64,000 bases of DNA from DASXAI01 sp963798445 (GCA_963798445.1 CAWCTH010000003.1:1-64000); one strand, 5' to 3'. Numbered from the stretch's first letter, positions 1-9,233 are shown. The notes: generated from the sequence alone by a model not told the origin. Program-made: numbers and translations.

Positions 1-246
1 CACCTCGGCGAACACCTGGTCGATCAGGTGGACCCGGGTGGTGACGGCGTCCACTCCGGCATGCTGGAAACCGTCGCCGACACCGGCCAGCCCGGCGGCC
101 AGCTTTTCAGCGGATGCCTCGTCGCCGGTCACCAGCAGCTTGACTGCGGCACCCCCTCGCGACACGTACGGCGTGAGGTACTCGCGCTGGAGAAAGCTCA
201 GGTAGGCCGGTGCGTCGAGGGCCGCCGGGACGAACTGGTCAACCAT
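1..246 (-). CDS. 5' part of an unrecognised protein, runs off the window
   Basis: The first 82 residues are visible and the rest lies beyond the window edge. The start ATG is 3 nt after the stop of the upstream gene on the same strand, so the two are an operon. The text includes SFLQREYLTPYVSRGGAAVK, followed by an alpha/beta-looking stretch (LLVTGDEASAEKLAAGL). I do not recognise a family with certainty. Its position, back to back with a TerB/BrxD-like/helicase operon, suggests that it and its neighbour belong to the same locus; that is inference. Confidence 0.7.
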   Translation of the reverse strand, partial: MVDQFVPAALDAPAYLSFLQREYLTPYVSRGGAAVKLLVTGDEASAEKLAAGLAGVGDGFQHAGVDAVTTRVHLIDQVFAEV

Positions 247-249
247 GGA

Positions 250-1137
250 TCACTGCACCTCCTCGCCGTCGAGCGTGAACGAGACGCCCCAGTAGTACTG
301 CCGCTGACCGCTGCGGGCCACGGTGACCAGCACCCCGGCGCCCTTCGTGCCGGTGCTCGCCGACCAACGCAGTTCACGCGGGCTGCGCGGGGTGCTGGTG
401 ACCCCGGCCTGGTCGAGAAGGTAAAGATCGCGGGCGAACTCCTGCTTGGTGTACTGCCCGCGCTGGCCGGGCAGCATGGTCAGCACCGACCAGACGTCGA
501 CCAGCCGGACCACGCCGTCGGGCTTCTTCCGCTCACCGGCGGCGACCAGCTCGTAACCGGCCCGCAGGCTGTCCAGGAAGGCCTCCGCCTTGAACCGGGG
601 GGCCCGCTGCTGGGTGGCAGCCAGCAGATCGACCAGGACGGACGGACGGATCCGCCGCTCCCGAACCTTGTCGATCTCGACAGCGACCTCGCCCGGCAGG
701 ATCCGCAACAACGAGGGGTAGCACAGCAGCCGGTCCTCCTCCTCGAAGATCGTGACGCCGCGCGCCTCGGCGGCGGCCAGCAGCTCCTTGGTGTAGGCCC
801 CCGAGGCGAGGTGCTCCTGCTCGTCCAGGTCGACCCCCGCCGCCAGCGTCCGAGTCAGCTCGGCCAGGTCCTGGGCGGCCGTCCGCGCGGACACCATCGC
901 CTTGCGCAGCTCCCGGACCTGCCCCGTGCGGGCTCGGCCGGAGACGTTGCGCAGATCACGAGCCACCGCGGCCGCCACCTTCAGCGCGGCGTCCGCGGCC
1001 CGCTGGGTAAGGGCCAGCGCGCCCTCCAGGGTGTCGTCGGCGGCAGTCGCCGCCGCTTCCTGGCCCGCACCGTACTCCTCGCTCCGGATCTCCGGGGCGG
1101 ACTCGGTGATGACGCGATCCGGTTCGGCTTCGGGCAC
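250..1137 (-). CDS. hypothetical protein linked to the TerB/ATPase/helicase locus
   Basis: About 295 aa. I chose the GTG at 1137 because GAGGA lies at proper spacing upstream; the GTG at 1143 abuts that ribosome site. The N-terminal half (residues about 30-110) is Ala-rich and helical with heptad-like spacing. The middle holds a compact block (FEEEDRLLCYPSLLRILP, then EIDKVRERRIRPSVLVDLL), and the C-terminus looks like beta strands (LVTVARSGQRQYYWGVSFTL). No catalytic motif is visible. It is divergent from the TerB-domain gene, with only about 125 bp between them, so both operons probably share one control region. Function unknown; a role in the same candidate defence system is inferred from position only. 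Confidence 0.75.
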   Translation of the reverse strand: MPEAEPDRVITESAPEIRSEEYGAGQEAAATAADDTLEGALALTQRAADAALKVAAAVARDLRNVSGRARTGQVRELRKAMVSARTAAQDLAELTRTLAAGVDLDEQEHLASGAYTKELLAAAEARGVTIFEEEDRLLCYPSLLRILPGEVAVEIDKVRERRIRPSVLVDLLAATQQRAPRFKAEAFLDSLRAGYELVAAGERKKPDGVVRLVDVWSVLTMLPGQRGQYTKQEFARDLYLLDQAGVTSTPRSPRELRWSASTGTKGAGVLVTVARSGQRQYYWGVSFTLDGEEVQ

Positions 1138-1261
1138 GTGCACTCCTCGGTGGGTGTTGGCCAGGCGTCCTGGTCGCTGCTGGTGTCGTGACCGGTCGAC
1201 GGACGCGACCCGTACGCACCGGCCACCGCGATGGACGGATACGGACGGATAGAGTCGGGCC

Positions 1262-3658
1262 GTGACCCGGTCGCCCTCCTGGATTCCAGCGAACGAGCCG
1301 GTTGCTGTCGCGGGCCACCGTATCGCGGGCGGTCTGATCTACGTCGGCCACTCGCTCAGGTCGGCGGCCGGCTCCGTCGAACCGGCTCAGATCAATCCGG
1401 CTCTACCGGTCGACCCGCAGGCGCCGGGCCGGGCAGCACTCGGCCTGGCCGCGGCGCCGTCCTATCACCTGATCTCCTCGGGCCATCGGGCCGCCTACCT
1501 GGCGTGGCTGGCCGCGGGACGCACTGGGTCGGACGTCCCGATCGGCCTGGTCGTGCTGTTCTGCTCGGGCCTCGAACGCCGGGTGCTGGTGGACGCCGCC
1601 GCCGACCCGACCGTCCGGGCCGAACTCCCGGTGATCGCCACCGAGCTGCAGCGGTTGCAGGCGGTGTACGGCGCGGCCCATCCGTCGTTCGGGCAGCAGG
1701 CCGACGCGCTGCTGGAGGTGCTGGACCTGCTCACCGCGCCCGCGAGGTGGCCGGGCCCGGCCGGACGCGCCGTCCCCCCGCCGGTGGCGACCGACGCCCC
1801 GCGATGGCCGGTCCCGCTCGCACTGCGCATCGCTCTCGCCCAACTCGCCAACGCCGGCCGACCCGTGCCGCCCCAGTGGGCCCGGTGCTGGGCGTGGTAC
1901 CACCCCTCGCTGTTCCCGGCCGCGCCGCAGACCCGCTGCCCGGAGGAGTTCACCGACCTGTTCGCGCTGCGCTACCGCCGCCGGCTGCCGGCCGGGCTGG
2001 TGCCGGACGCCGAGGGTCGCCCTCCGGTCCGGATCGGCTATCAGCCGGTCAATCCCGAGATGGACACAGTGGCCGTCGAGCGCCCGGATCTGCCGGACAT
2101 GCTGGCGGAGCCGGTCGCCACCCGGCTGTTGGGCACGCTGGTCGACGAGGTGACCGGCGCACTCACCCCGTACAGCCGGTGGCTCGCCCGCACCCCCGGG
2201 GGACGGGCGAGCGTCGCCTCGACGATGCTGCTGCCCGACGACCTGCTCGATCACCGGCCCGGCCCGCTGCGGCCGCTGATGAGCTGGGCCGACGACCGTC
2301 TCGGCGGGGCATCGCACGCCGTCGTCGACGCGGCGGAGTTCGCGCCGTTCTGGTCGAGCGCCGACCCTCGGGGGATGTCCCGGGAGGAGGCGTCCTCGCT
2401 CGCCGTGGTGCTGGCCAGGATCGGCCTGGGTGTGGAACCGGACGTCCGCTTCGCCGGACCGCCGCTGGGGCCAGGGCCGGCTGTGCTGTTCCGGCTCGAC
2501 CCGCAGCCGTCCGGCTCCCGGGCGACGGATCGGCCATCGGCCGGCTACCGCTCGGCCTGCCTGCTGCTGGCCGTCGCGGCGGCCAGCGTGCTGGCCCGGA
2601 CCGACCGCACGGTCCCTCCCGACGCCGCGACCGAGCACGACATCGACCACGACACGGTCAACCGGACCGTGACGGCGCTGGCCGCGGAGATCCGGCTCAC
2701 CGTCGACGAGCGGACCCGGCTGTGCGCCCGGCTGCGGTGGCTGCTGGCGAGCAGGGTGGACCCGGCCCGGGTCCGTCGCCGGGCCGAGGCGCTGACGCCT
2801 GCCGAGCGGGACGCCGGCGGGCACTTCCTGCTGCGGCTGGCCACCGAATGCGCACCGGTCGGCCCGGACGCCGTCGCCGCACTCACCGAGGGTTACCGAC
2901 TGCTGGCGCTGCCGCAGGACCAGCTCTTCCACCGGCTCCACCAGGCCCTCACCGCGGACGCGCCGCCCGGGTCGGCGGCCCCGTCACGCCCCGCGCCGCC
3001 GGCCCGGTCCCGCTCACCACGCCTGCCCTCGTCGCCGGCCTCGGCATCGTCGGCGGCTGCGGTGGACAGTCCGCAGGGGAGAGGGCCGGTGCTGGTCCGG
3101 CGCGGGCGTCCGGACACCGGTCACGCCCTGCCCTGGGCCTCCACCGCGCCTGCCGCGTCCACCACGGTCCCGGTCCGCCCTTCCCCCACCGGGCCGGTTC
3201 CCGCGGCCGCGGAACCACCCGCCGCAGCGGCCGGGCACCGGCCGGTGGCAGGCCCGGTGCCGCTGCGACCGGCCGTGCTCGACCGCAGGATCACCGAGAC
3301 GGAGGGGGTGACCGCCCTGCTGGCCGGGATCTTCACCGCGGACGACGACCCGGCCCACGACACCACCGCGCCCGACGACCCCGACCACGCCGCCGGCCGG
3401 CCCGGCACTGGGGCGCCCGACCCCGGTGCCGTCCCCGGTCTGGATGCCGCACACGGCAGCATCCTGACCGCGGTCTCCGCCCGCTCGACCTGGTCGGGCA
3501 CGGAGTTCGCCGCGCTGGCCGCCGAGCGTGGAGTACTGCCGGTCGGTGCCCTCGACGTGATCAACGAAGCGGCGATCACGCTCACCGGCCAGCCCGCGAT
3601 CGAGGGGGACGACCCGCTCTCGATCGACGACGCCGTGGTGCGGGAGATGCTGGGTTGA
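1262..3658 (+). CDS. TerB_N / TerB_C domain protein
   Basis: 798 aa. Residues about 65-110 carry the TerB_N signature: an isoleucine-rich start, then YLAWLAAGR, then a block ending LFCSGLERRVL. The middle is helical. After a Pro/Ala-rich linker (about 575-660), a C-terminal region around 670-795 resembles TerB_C (ITETEGVTALLAGIF, and WSGTEFAALAAERGVLPVGA near the end). TerB_N/TerB_C proteins are otherwise seen with tellurite/stress genes and in defence-like ATPase/helicase clusters; no enzymatic activity is known to me. The GTG start has no clear ribosome site; a TAGAGT-like -10 at about 1251 suggests a leaderless message (inference). Its stop overlaps the next start (TGATG), implying translational coupling. 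Confidence 0.8.
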   Translation: MTRSPSWIPANEPVAVAGHRIAGGLIYVGHSLRSAAGSVEPAQINPALPVDPQAPGRAALGLAAAPSYHLISSGHRAAYLAWLAAGRTGSDVPIGLVVLFCSGLERRVLVDAAADPTVRAELPVIATELQRLQAVYGAAHPSFGQQADALLEVLDLLTAPARWPGPAGRAVPPPVATDAPRWPVPLALRIALAQLANAGRPVPPQWARCWAWYHPSLFPAAPQTRCPEEFTDLFALRYRRRLPAGLVPDAEGRPPVRIGYQPVNPEMDTVAVERPDLPDMLAEPVATRLLGTLVDEVTGALTPYSRWLARTPGGRASVASTMLLPDDLLDHRPGPLRPLMSWADDRLGGASHAVVDAAEFAPFWSSADPRGMSREEASSLAVVLARIGLGVEPDVRFAGPPLGPGPAVLFRLDPQPSGSRATDRPSAGYRSACLLLAVAAASVLARTDRTVPPDAATEHDIDHDTVNRTVTALAAEIRLTVDERTRLCARLRWLLASRVDPARVRRRAEALTPAERDAGGHFLLRLATECAPVGPDAVAALTEGYRLLALPQDQLFHRLHQALTADAPPGSAAPSRPAPPARSRSPRLPSSPASASSAAAVDSPQGRGPVLVRRGRPDTGHALPWASTAPAASTTVPVRPSPTGPVPAAAEPPAAAAGHRPVAGPVPLRPAVLDRRITETEGVTALLAGIFTADDDPAHDTTAPDDPDHAAGRPGTGAPDPGAVPGLDAAHGSILTAVSARSTWSGTEFAALAAERGVLPVGALDVINEAAITLTGQPAIEGDDPLSIDDAVVREMLG

Positions 3659-5013
3659 TGGCTGGTGACCCGGTACAGGCTGTCCGGATCCGGCCCCGCG
3701 AACGGGACGCGATCGTGGCCTCGCTGCGGGCCGGCGTCGTCCCCCGGGTCGGGCAGCACCACCTGCAGGTCGGCCGGGTCGCGGAGGTGCGGGCGGTGGT
3801 CGGCGACATCACCCGGATCGCGGACGGCGGGTCGGCGGTCAGGTTCGTGATCGGCGAGTACGGCTCCGGCAAGACCTTCTTTCTGCAGCTGGCCCGGTCG
3901 ATCGCGCTCGAGCGGCGGTTGGTCACCATGCATGCCGACCTCTCCCCCGGACGGCGGCTGCACGCCACCTCGGGGCAGGCCAGGGCGCTGTATGCAGAGC
4001 TGGCGCGAAACCTGGCCACCCGGGCCCGACCGGAGGGAGGTGCGCTGGCCGGCGTGGTCGAACGGTTCGTCAGCCAATCGCTGGCCCAGGCGCGCGATAC
4101 GGGGACCGACCCCGAGAGCATGATCCATTCCCGGCTGTCGGAGCTGACCGAGTCGACCAGCGGCTACGACTTCGCCCAGGTGCTGGCACAGTACTGGCGC
4201 GGCCACGACGGCGGCAACGACAAGCTCAAGGCGGACGCGGTGCGATGGCTCAGGGCCGAGTTCAGCACCCGCGCCGACGCTCGACGCGCGCTCGGTGTCC
4301 GCACCGTGATCGACGACGCGGGTCTGCACGACCAGCTCAAGCTGATGGCCCGGTTCGTCCGGCTGGCCGGCTACGACGGCCTGCTGGTCTGCCTGGACGA
4401 GTTGGTGAACCTGCACCGACTCGCCAGCGCCCAGGCGCGGGCCGCCAACTACGAGCAGTTGCTGTCGATGCTCAACGACAGCCTGCAGGGGACAGCCGCC
4501 CATCTGGGTCTGCTCTTCGGCGGAACTCCCGACCTGCTGCTGGACACCCGGCGCGGGATGTTCTCCTACCCGGCGCTGGCCTCGCGGTTGACGGAGAACA
4601 CCTTCGCCCGATCCGGGCTCACCGACACCTCGGGACCGGTGCTACGGCTGCCCAACCTGTCGCCGGAGGATCTGTACGTGCTGCTGACGAAGCTGCGGCA
4701 TGTCCATGCCGGTGGCGATCCGACCGCCTACCTGGTTCCCGACGAAGCGCTGACCGGCTACATGCGGCACTGCGCGACCCGGATCGGTGATGCCTACTTC
4801 CGGACTCCCCGGGAGACGGTGAAGGGCTTTCTCGACCTGCTGGCGTTGCTCGACCAGCACCCCGGGATCGGCTGGCAGCCGCTGCTCGACCAGGTGGACC
4901 TCACTCCGGTCGACCCCGAGGCCGACGAGCCCGCCGAGCTCGAGCCCGCCGAGCCCCGGGTCCAGCAGGACGAGACGAGCCTCGATGACGAGTTGCACAC
5001 CTTCCGGCTCTGA
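3658..5013 (+). CDS. BREX-like P-loop ATPase (BrxC/BrxD, DUF2791 family)
   Basis: 451 aa. Walker A GEYGSGKTFF spans residues about 66-75, and a Walker B-like LLVCLDELVN lies at about 242-251. This spacing and the following long helical region match the DUF2791/BrxD-type P-loop family known from type 2 BREX loci. Start is an ATG overlapping the TerB-gene stop. The 3' end overlaps the helicase start by about 29 nt. The last 35 residues are acidic (many E/D). BREX itself is not present: no pglZ, pglX/brxX or brxA-like gene is visible here. The likely job is an NTP-dependent remodeller working with the adjacent helicase; inference. Confidence 0.85.
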   Translation: MAGDPVQAVRIRPRERDAIVASLRAGVVPRVGQHHLQVGRVAEVRAVVGDITRIADGGSAVRFVIGEYGSGKTFFLQLARSIALERRLVTMHADLSPGRRLHATSGQARALYAELARNLATRARPEGGALAGVVERFVSQSLAQARDTGTDPESMIHSRLSELTESTSGYDFAQVLAQYWRGHDGGNDKLKADAVRWLRAEFSTRADARRALGVRTVIDDAGLHDQLKLMARFVRLAGYDGLLVCLDELVNLHRLASAQARAANYEQLLSMLNDSLQGTAAHLGLLFGGTPDLLLDTRRGMFSYPALASRLTENTFARSGLTDTSGPVLRLPNLSPEDLYVLLTKLRHVHAGGDPTAYLVPDEALTGYMRHCATRIGDAYFRTPRETVKGFLDLLALLDQHPGIGWQPLLDQVDLTPVDPEADEPAELEPAEPRVQQDETSLDDELHTFRL

Positions 5014-7267
5014 CCGTTCCGCGGCCTCGCCACCGTCCACCGCCTACCAGCTGTTCCATCCCGGCATCCAGCGGTGGATCTACGACTCCGGTTGGGAACG
5101 GCTGCGGGAGGTCCAGGAACGGGCCGCGGCTCCGATCCTGGCCGGCGACCGCGACGTCGTCCTGGCTGCGGCGACGGCGAGCGGCAAGAGCGAGGCCGCC
5201 TGGTTGCCGATCTGCTCCGCGCTGGTTCGCCGGGTCGAGCTGGGCCGGAACCGACCGGGGGTCCAGGCGGTCGTCGTCAGCCCGCTGAAAGCGCTCATCA
5301 ACGACCAGTACGAGCGGCTGGCCATGCTCTGCGAGCGGCTCGACCTTCCGGTGCACCGCTGGCACGGGGACGTGCCGGGGAGCCGCAAGTCGCTGGTGCT
5401 GCGGGCCCCGTCGGGGGTGCTGCTGATCACCCCGGAGTCGATCGAGGCGATGTTCGTCCGGCACGGCAACCGGATCGGGCGGGTGTTCGGTGACCTGTGC
5501 TACGTCGTGGTCGACGAACTGCACTCGTTCATCGGCACACCGCGCGGAGCTCAGCTGCAGTCCTTGCTGCACCGGATCGAGCTGCGACTCCGTCGGCAGG
5601 TGCCCCGCATCGCGCTGTCGGCCACCCTGGGCGATCTGACCGCGGCCGCCGACTTTCTCCGCCCCGGCCACGGCGACGCGGTCGAGCTGGTGAGCTCGGA
5701 CGACGACGCCGGCGAGATCCGCCTCCAGGTCCGCGGCTATCTGGTCCGCGCCCGGCCACCCCAGACATCGGCAAGGGCCGCCGTGCCCCATGAGCCAACG
5801 GAGCACCACACGGCCGAGATCGCCGACCACCTGTTCCGTACGCTGCGCGACAACGACAGCCTGGTCTTCGCCAACTCCCGGGCCTCGGTCGAGCGGTACG
5901 CCGACCTGCTGTCCCGCCGCAGCGCGGCGGCCGGCTGCCGCGCCCAGTTTCTCGCCCACCACGGCAGCCTGGCCAGGGAGATCCGCGAACACGTTGAGGA
6001 ACGGCTCAAGGACCCCTCGGTTCCCGTCGCCGCCATCTGCACCTCCACCCTGGAGATGGGGATCGACGTCGGCAGCGTCGACTCGGTGGCCCAGATCGGC
6101 GCCCCGCTGACCGTCTCCAGCCTGCGCCAGCGGCTCGGACGCTCCGGGCGGCGTCCGGGCCAGCCCGCCGTGCTGAGGGTCTACGTCTGGGAGAGCGAGA
6201 CCTCGGCCGTCACCCCCCCGCCGGACGCCCTGCGCGGAGAGCTGTTCCAGACCGTGGCCATGGTCGAGCTCCTGCTGGCATCCTGGTACGAACCTCCGCA
6301 CACGGCCGGGTTGCACCTGTCGACCCTGATCCAGCAGGTGCTGTCCGTGCTGGCGGAACACGGCGGAGCCCCCGCCGGCCGGCTCCACCAGGTACTGTGC
6401 GCCGAGGGCCCCTTCTCCGACATCGACCGGCGCACCTTCGCCGGGCTGCTGCGCGAACTGGGCCGGCAGGAGCTGATCCAGCAGGATGCCGGCGGCCGCC
6501 TGCTACCGGGCCCGCGAGGTGACCAGCTGGTCAACCACCACAGCTTCTTCGCCGCGTTCCAGACCTCCCCGGACTACCGGCTGGTGGCCGGCGGACGCAC
6601 GATCGGATCCCTTCCGGTGGACCGACCGCTGCTTCCCGGCACCCTGCTCATCTTCGGTGGACGTCGATGGCGGGTGGTCGGCGTCGACCCGGACCGGCGG
6701 GTGATCGAGTTGGCTCCCGCCGGCAGCGGTCAGCCACCCACCTTTCCTGGCAACGGCAGCGAGACCGCGGACGAGGTCCGCCGGGTGATGCGTTCCCTGT
6801 ATTTGTCCCAGGAGGTCCCGCGCTACCTCGACGACACGGCGCAACGTCTGTTCCGCGAGGGCCGGGAGACCTTCCACCGGCACGGTCATGCCGGGCACCG
6901 GATCTTCAGCTGGAAGGGCGAGACTCTGCTCTTCCCGTGGCGCGGGGACCGGATCATGAACACCCTGCTGGTCACCCTCGCCAGCCACGGATGGGCGGTG
7001 GGACAGGACGGTCTGTGCCTCACGCTCAAGGGGATCTCCGCGTTCCAGCTGTGGGAGCTGGTGCAGGAGCTCGCGGCCGCTCCGCACCCCGACCCGCTGG
7101 CGCTGGCCCGCACGGTCCGGGTGAGGACCCGCGACAAGTACGACCGCTATCTGGGCAAGGACCTGCTCGACCTCGCCTATGCGGCCCGCGCGCTCGACGT
7201 CCCGGGCACCTGGGAGTTGCTCGGCGAGCTGGCGGAACTGCCGCCTCCCGAGCCGGCGGAAGGATAG
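4985..7267 (+). CDS. Lhr-like DEAD/H-box superfamily II helicase
   Basis: 760 aa. Motif I AATASGKSEA is at residues 62-71, a DELH box (VVVDELHSF) near 175, SAT (ALSATLGD) near 215, and motif VI (LRQRLGRSGRRPG) near 390. The order SF2 core, winged-helix-like region and a long C-terminal part is typical of Lhr/BrxHI-type helicases, and the length fits the short end of that group. It overlaps the ATPase gene and ends the operon. In type 2 BREX a similar helicase (BrxHI) sits beside BrxD, so this pair looks like a transplanted BREX half-module combined with TerB. Expected to unwind or translocate on nucleic acid with ATP. Confidence 0.9.
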   Translation: MTSCTPSGSDRSAASPPSTAYQLFHPGIQRWIYDSGWERLREVQERAAAPILAGDRDVVLAAATASGKSEAAWLPICSALVRRVELGRNRPGVQAVVVSPLKALINDQYERLAMLCERLDLPVHRWHGDVPGSRKSLVLRAPSGVLLITPESIEAMFVRHGNRIGRVFGDLCYVVVDELHSFIGTPRGAQLQSLLHRIELRLRRQVPRIALSATLGDLTAAADFLRPGHGDAVELVSSDDDAGEIRLQVRGYLVRARPPQTSARAAVPHEPTEHHTAEIADHLFRTLRDNDSLVFANSRASVERYADLLSRRSAAAGCRAQFLAHHGSLAREIREHVEERLKDPSVPVAAICTSTLEMGIDVGSVDSVAQIGAPLTVSSLRQRLGRSGRRPGQPAVLRVYVWESETSAVTPPPDALRGELFQTVAMVELLLASWYEPPHTAGLHLSTLIQQVLSVLAEHGGAPAGRLHQVLCAEGPFSDIDRRTFAGLLRELGRQELIQQDAGGRLLPGPRGDQLVNHHSFFAAFQTSPDYRLVAGGRTIGSLPVDRPLLPGTLLIFGGRRWRVVGVDPDRRVIELAPAGSGQPPTFPGNGSETADEVRRVMRSLYLSQEVPRYLDDTAQRLFREGRETFHRHGHAGHRIFSWKGETLLFPWRGDRIMNTLLVTLASHGWAVGQDGLCLTLKGISAFQLWELVQELAAAPHPDPLALARTVRVRTRDKYDRYLGKDLLDLAYAARALDVPGTWELLGELAELPPPEPAEG

Positions 7268-7402
7268 CGGGACGGTACCGGTTGCGTCCGGCTCACCGCC
7301 GGGCGGACATCCGACCGAGTCGTCGTGCAGAGCCGGCGCCGGAGGTGACCGCTCCGACCTTCCGCCGCACTCGCCGGTGCCGGTGGCGTCCTGCGAGGTT
7401 GA

Positions 7403-7558
7403 CGACTGCCCGACTACCTCTGGGACCGTAGTCTCGACCGCCAACTCGAGCGCCTATGCAATCTCGTCGGCCGCAACCTCAGTCGCGCGGAGTGGGACGA
7501 GTTCCTTGCGGGAGAGCGCTACCGGCCGACATGCCCTCAGTGGCCCGAGGGCTAGCGG
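7403..7558 (+). pseudogene. C-terminal scrap of a WD40/STAND-type protein
   Basis: An open stretch without a start encodes LCNLVGRNLSRAEWDEFLAG, then a segment ending RYRPTCPQWPEG and stop. This is the stereotyped C-terminus of many actinobacterial NACHT/AAA-WD40 proteins. A stop codon immediately precedes it in frame and nothing of the repeat domain remains. It marks the left boundary of the decayed accessory region, right after the helicase operon. Recognised from family memory; confidence moderate. Confidence 0.5.
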
Positions 7559-7601
7559 CTCGGGCCGAAGTGGAAATCCACGATCGCGGTCTGCGAACCG
7601 G

Positions 7602-8119
7602 TCAGAGCGCCAGCGACGCCGACACCGGCGGCTCCACTGCGTCATCGGCGACCTCGCCGACCTGCACGCTCAACAACCACAACAGATACAACGCGCGCAG
7701 GTCACCGGCGAGGAGCTCGGCACGCACGGGCAGGATCGACGCCAGCACCCCCTCCCCGCCCCACTCGAAATACCCCTCCTCGTCCTCGGACACCGCGGCG
7801 ACGATCAAGTGATCACCCGTGCGCCACCCCGATACCGCATCACCCGAGCAATACCGCTGCGCGATCTCCGGATCGACGAGTCGAGCGGGCAGTCGAACGA
7901 TCAGCTCCCGGGTCCCCCAGTTCGCCAGATACAGAAGCGCATCGAAGTACCGATCCACCAGCCGCCGGGGATCACCCTTGAAGCCGCCCCACTCGTAGGT
8001 GTTGACAACGACGTCGGAGTGATGTGCGCCCGCGTCGACAGACCGCGCAACGTGTCGAGGTCGCGGGTACCCAACGGCCGGTCGACCGCCGCGAACTCGT
8101 AGTACTGGTACTCGCTCAC
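7602..8119 (-). pseudogene. truncated, frameshifted copy of the SEYQYYEF-family gene
   Basis: Begins MSEYQYYEFAAVDRPLG and shifts frame near 8010, after AHITPTS. It then continues NTYEWGGFKGDPRRLVDRYF to VQVGEVADDAVEPPVSAS, where it stops early. It is a near-duplicate of the first half of the gene at 17689-18796. Nucleotide similarity runs over roughly 7590-8125 versus 18265-18800, including noncoding flank at the 5' end. The 3' half of the gene is missing, so it is dead. It probably arose by segmental duplication inside this region. Confidence 0.75.
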
Positions 8120-8203
8120 GACCGGTCACCGTAGCCAGCCCGCCGGCCTGCGCCGCGACGACCGTCGCGCACGGCGGGCCGTGATACGACCGTCAGCCCG
8201 CCG

Positions 8204-8503
8204 TCATGCGGCGCCGGTTCTCGGCGCCACGCGAACCGTCAAGTCCGCGTCGAGCGCACGTGTGATGCGTCCCAAGACCGGCAACGTCGGCACCGTGCCA
8301 CCGGCCTCGAACCGAGCCACCGCCGACTGCGTCATCCCGGCCGCCGAGGCCAACTCCGCCTGACTCCAGTTCCTCGCGAGCCGAAGCTCGCGGACCGCGG
8401 CCCCGAGCTCGAACGCCAGACGGGCCGCCTCGTACGCCTCGGCCGCGCCCGGCTCAGCAAGCCGCCGCTCGCGCATCCCCGTCCAGGACTCACGCTCCGG
8501 CAT
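8204..8503 (-). CDS. HigA/XRE-type antitoxin, partner of a broken toxin
   Basis: About 99 aa from the ATG at 8503 (MPERESWTGMRERR). The helix-turn-helix is clear: LARNWSQAELASAAGMTQSA, followed by VARFEAGGTVPTLPVLGRI. In intact modules this gene follows a RelE/HigB-type toxin gene and overlaps its end, as at 38145-38796, where a copy about 95 percent identical occurs. Here the toxin's 5' half has been replaced by a recombinase, leaving an orphan antitoxin still coupled to the fusion gene. Confidence 0.85.
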   Translation of the reverse strand: MPERESWTGMRERRLAEPGAAEAYEAARLAFELGAAVRELRLARNWSQAELASAAGMTQSAVARFEAGGTVPTLPVLGRITRALDADLTVRVAPRTGAA

Positions 8504-9098
8504 CCCGATCCTCCTCCGCCGTGTGCCCCTCCGCCTCGCACCGCACCACTGCGCGACGGGCCCGGTCGATCTCCCGCTCCTCACGCATCCGCGACTTCAC
8601 GAACACAGTCAACAGCACGATTCGCCGCCCGGTGGCGATCCAGTAAGTCACCCGCACCGCTCGCCGCTCCAGGTGATGCCGGTTCCGCCCCGGATCCACG
8701 TCGGACGGGCAGGGTACGCCGCGCTCGTTAAGCTCTCGCGCGATTCCGGCGACGCTGCGCCCCGCGAGACGCTGTTCGAACATCCACCGGACGAACGGCC
8801 CGCAGACTGGATCCGGGTCCAATCGTTGCAGCCGCCGACCCCACCGGGCATGGGCTCGATTAGGGTGAGGCCCGGCATCGACCAGCCGGTACCCGTACGG
8901 CGGCCGCCCACGCAGGTACCGTCCCTGCTCGACGACCTGAGCCTGCATCGCCGCCAACACCCGATGGCGGGAACGCAACACCTCCCGCTGCGACTGGGCA
9001 CCGAGGACGGTCATCAGCACCCGGTGGGCTTGTCCGCTGACCTCAACCGGCCCACCTGCCTCGAGCAACCAGATCTGGATCCCCAGCTCTTCGAGCAC
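8490..9098 (-). CDS. chimeric reading frame: serine recombinase middle fused to HigB-type toxin tail
   Basis: The frame opens in a large serine recombinase (LGAQSQREVLRSRHRVL; then GRPPYGYRLVDAGPHPN; then a Recombinase-domain piece ending GVPCPSDVDPGRNRH). It switches without a stop to HLERRAVRVTYWIATG, the second half of the HigB-type toxin whose intact version lies at 38431-38796. The toxin's first about 58 residues are absent, and so is the recombinase's C-terminal zinc-ribbon part. The junction is near 8675. It overlaps the HigA gene by 14 nt, as the original toxin did. Whether it is expressed is unknown; the recombinase 5' part is cut off by a frameshift and an IS. Confidence 0.7.
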   Translation of the reverse strand: MLEELGIQIWLLEAGGPVEVSGQAHRVLMTVLGAQSQREVLRSRHRVLAAMQAQVVEQGRYLRGRPPYGYRLVDAGPHPNRAHARWGRRLQRLDPDPVCGPFVRWMFEQRLAGRSVAGIARELNERGVPCPSDVDPGRNRHHLERRAVRVTYWIATGRRIVLLTVFVKSRMREEREIDRARRAVVRCEAEGHTAEEDRDAGA

Positions 9099-9225
9099 GC
9101 CCGCGACCCGATCGAACTGATCACCGTAGAAGGCGCGCGTACTCGCCGACCACCACGCCGTCGAAACAGCGATCCGGAGCCTGCAGCCGGTCCAGTAGTG
9201 CAGCAGCCCGCGGACGCTGCAGCCA

Positions 9226-9233
9226 TGGAATCC
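9226..9233. repeat. left 8-bp target-site duplication of the ISL3 element
   Basis: TGGAATCC directly abuts the left terminal inverted repeat. The same octamer directly abuts the right end at 10583-10590. ISL3-family elements make 8-bp duplications, so the insertion boundaries are exact and no later rearrangement has touched them. Confidence 0.95.

Noticed and set aside
1231..3657. Long open frame on the + strand running through the TerB gene into the ATPase gene
   Set aside because: It is Arg/Gly/Pro shadow sequence up to 3658; only the part from the ATG at 3658 is protein-like and matches a family.
4901..6388. 495-codon open frame antisense to the helicase
   Set aside because: High-GC shadow frame with no domain signal; the opposite strand has all helicase motifs.
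1..7267. Complete BREX system
   Set aside because: Only BrxD-like and helicase genes are visible; no pglZ, methylase or brxA/B-like gene in the window.
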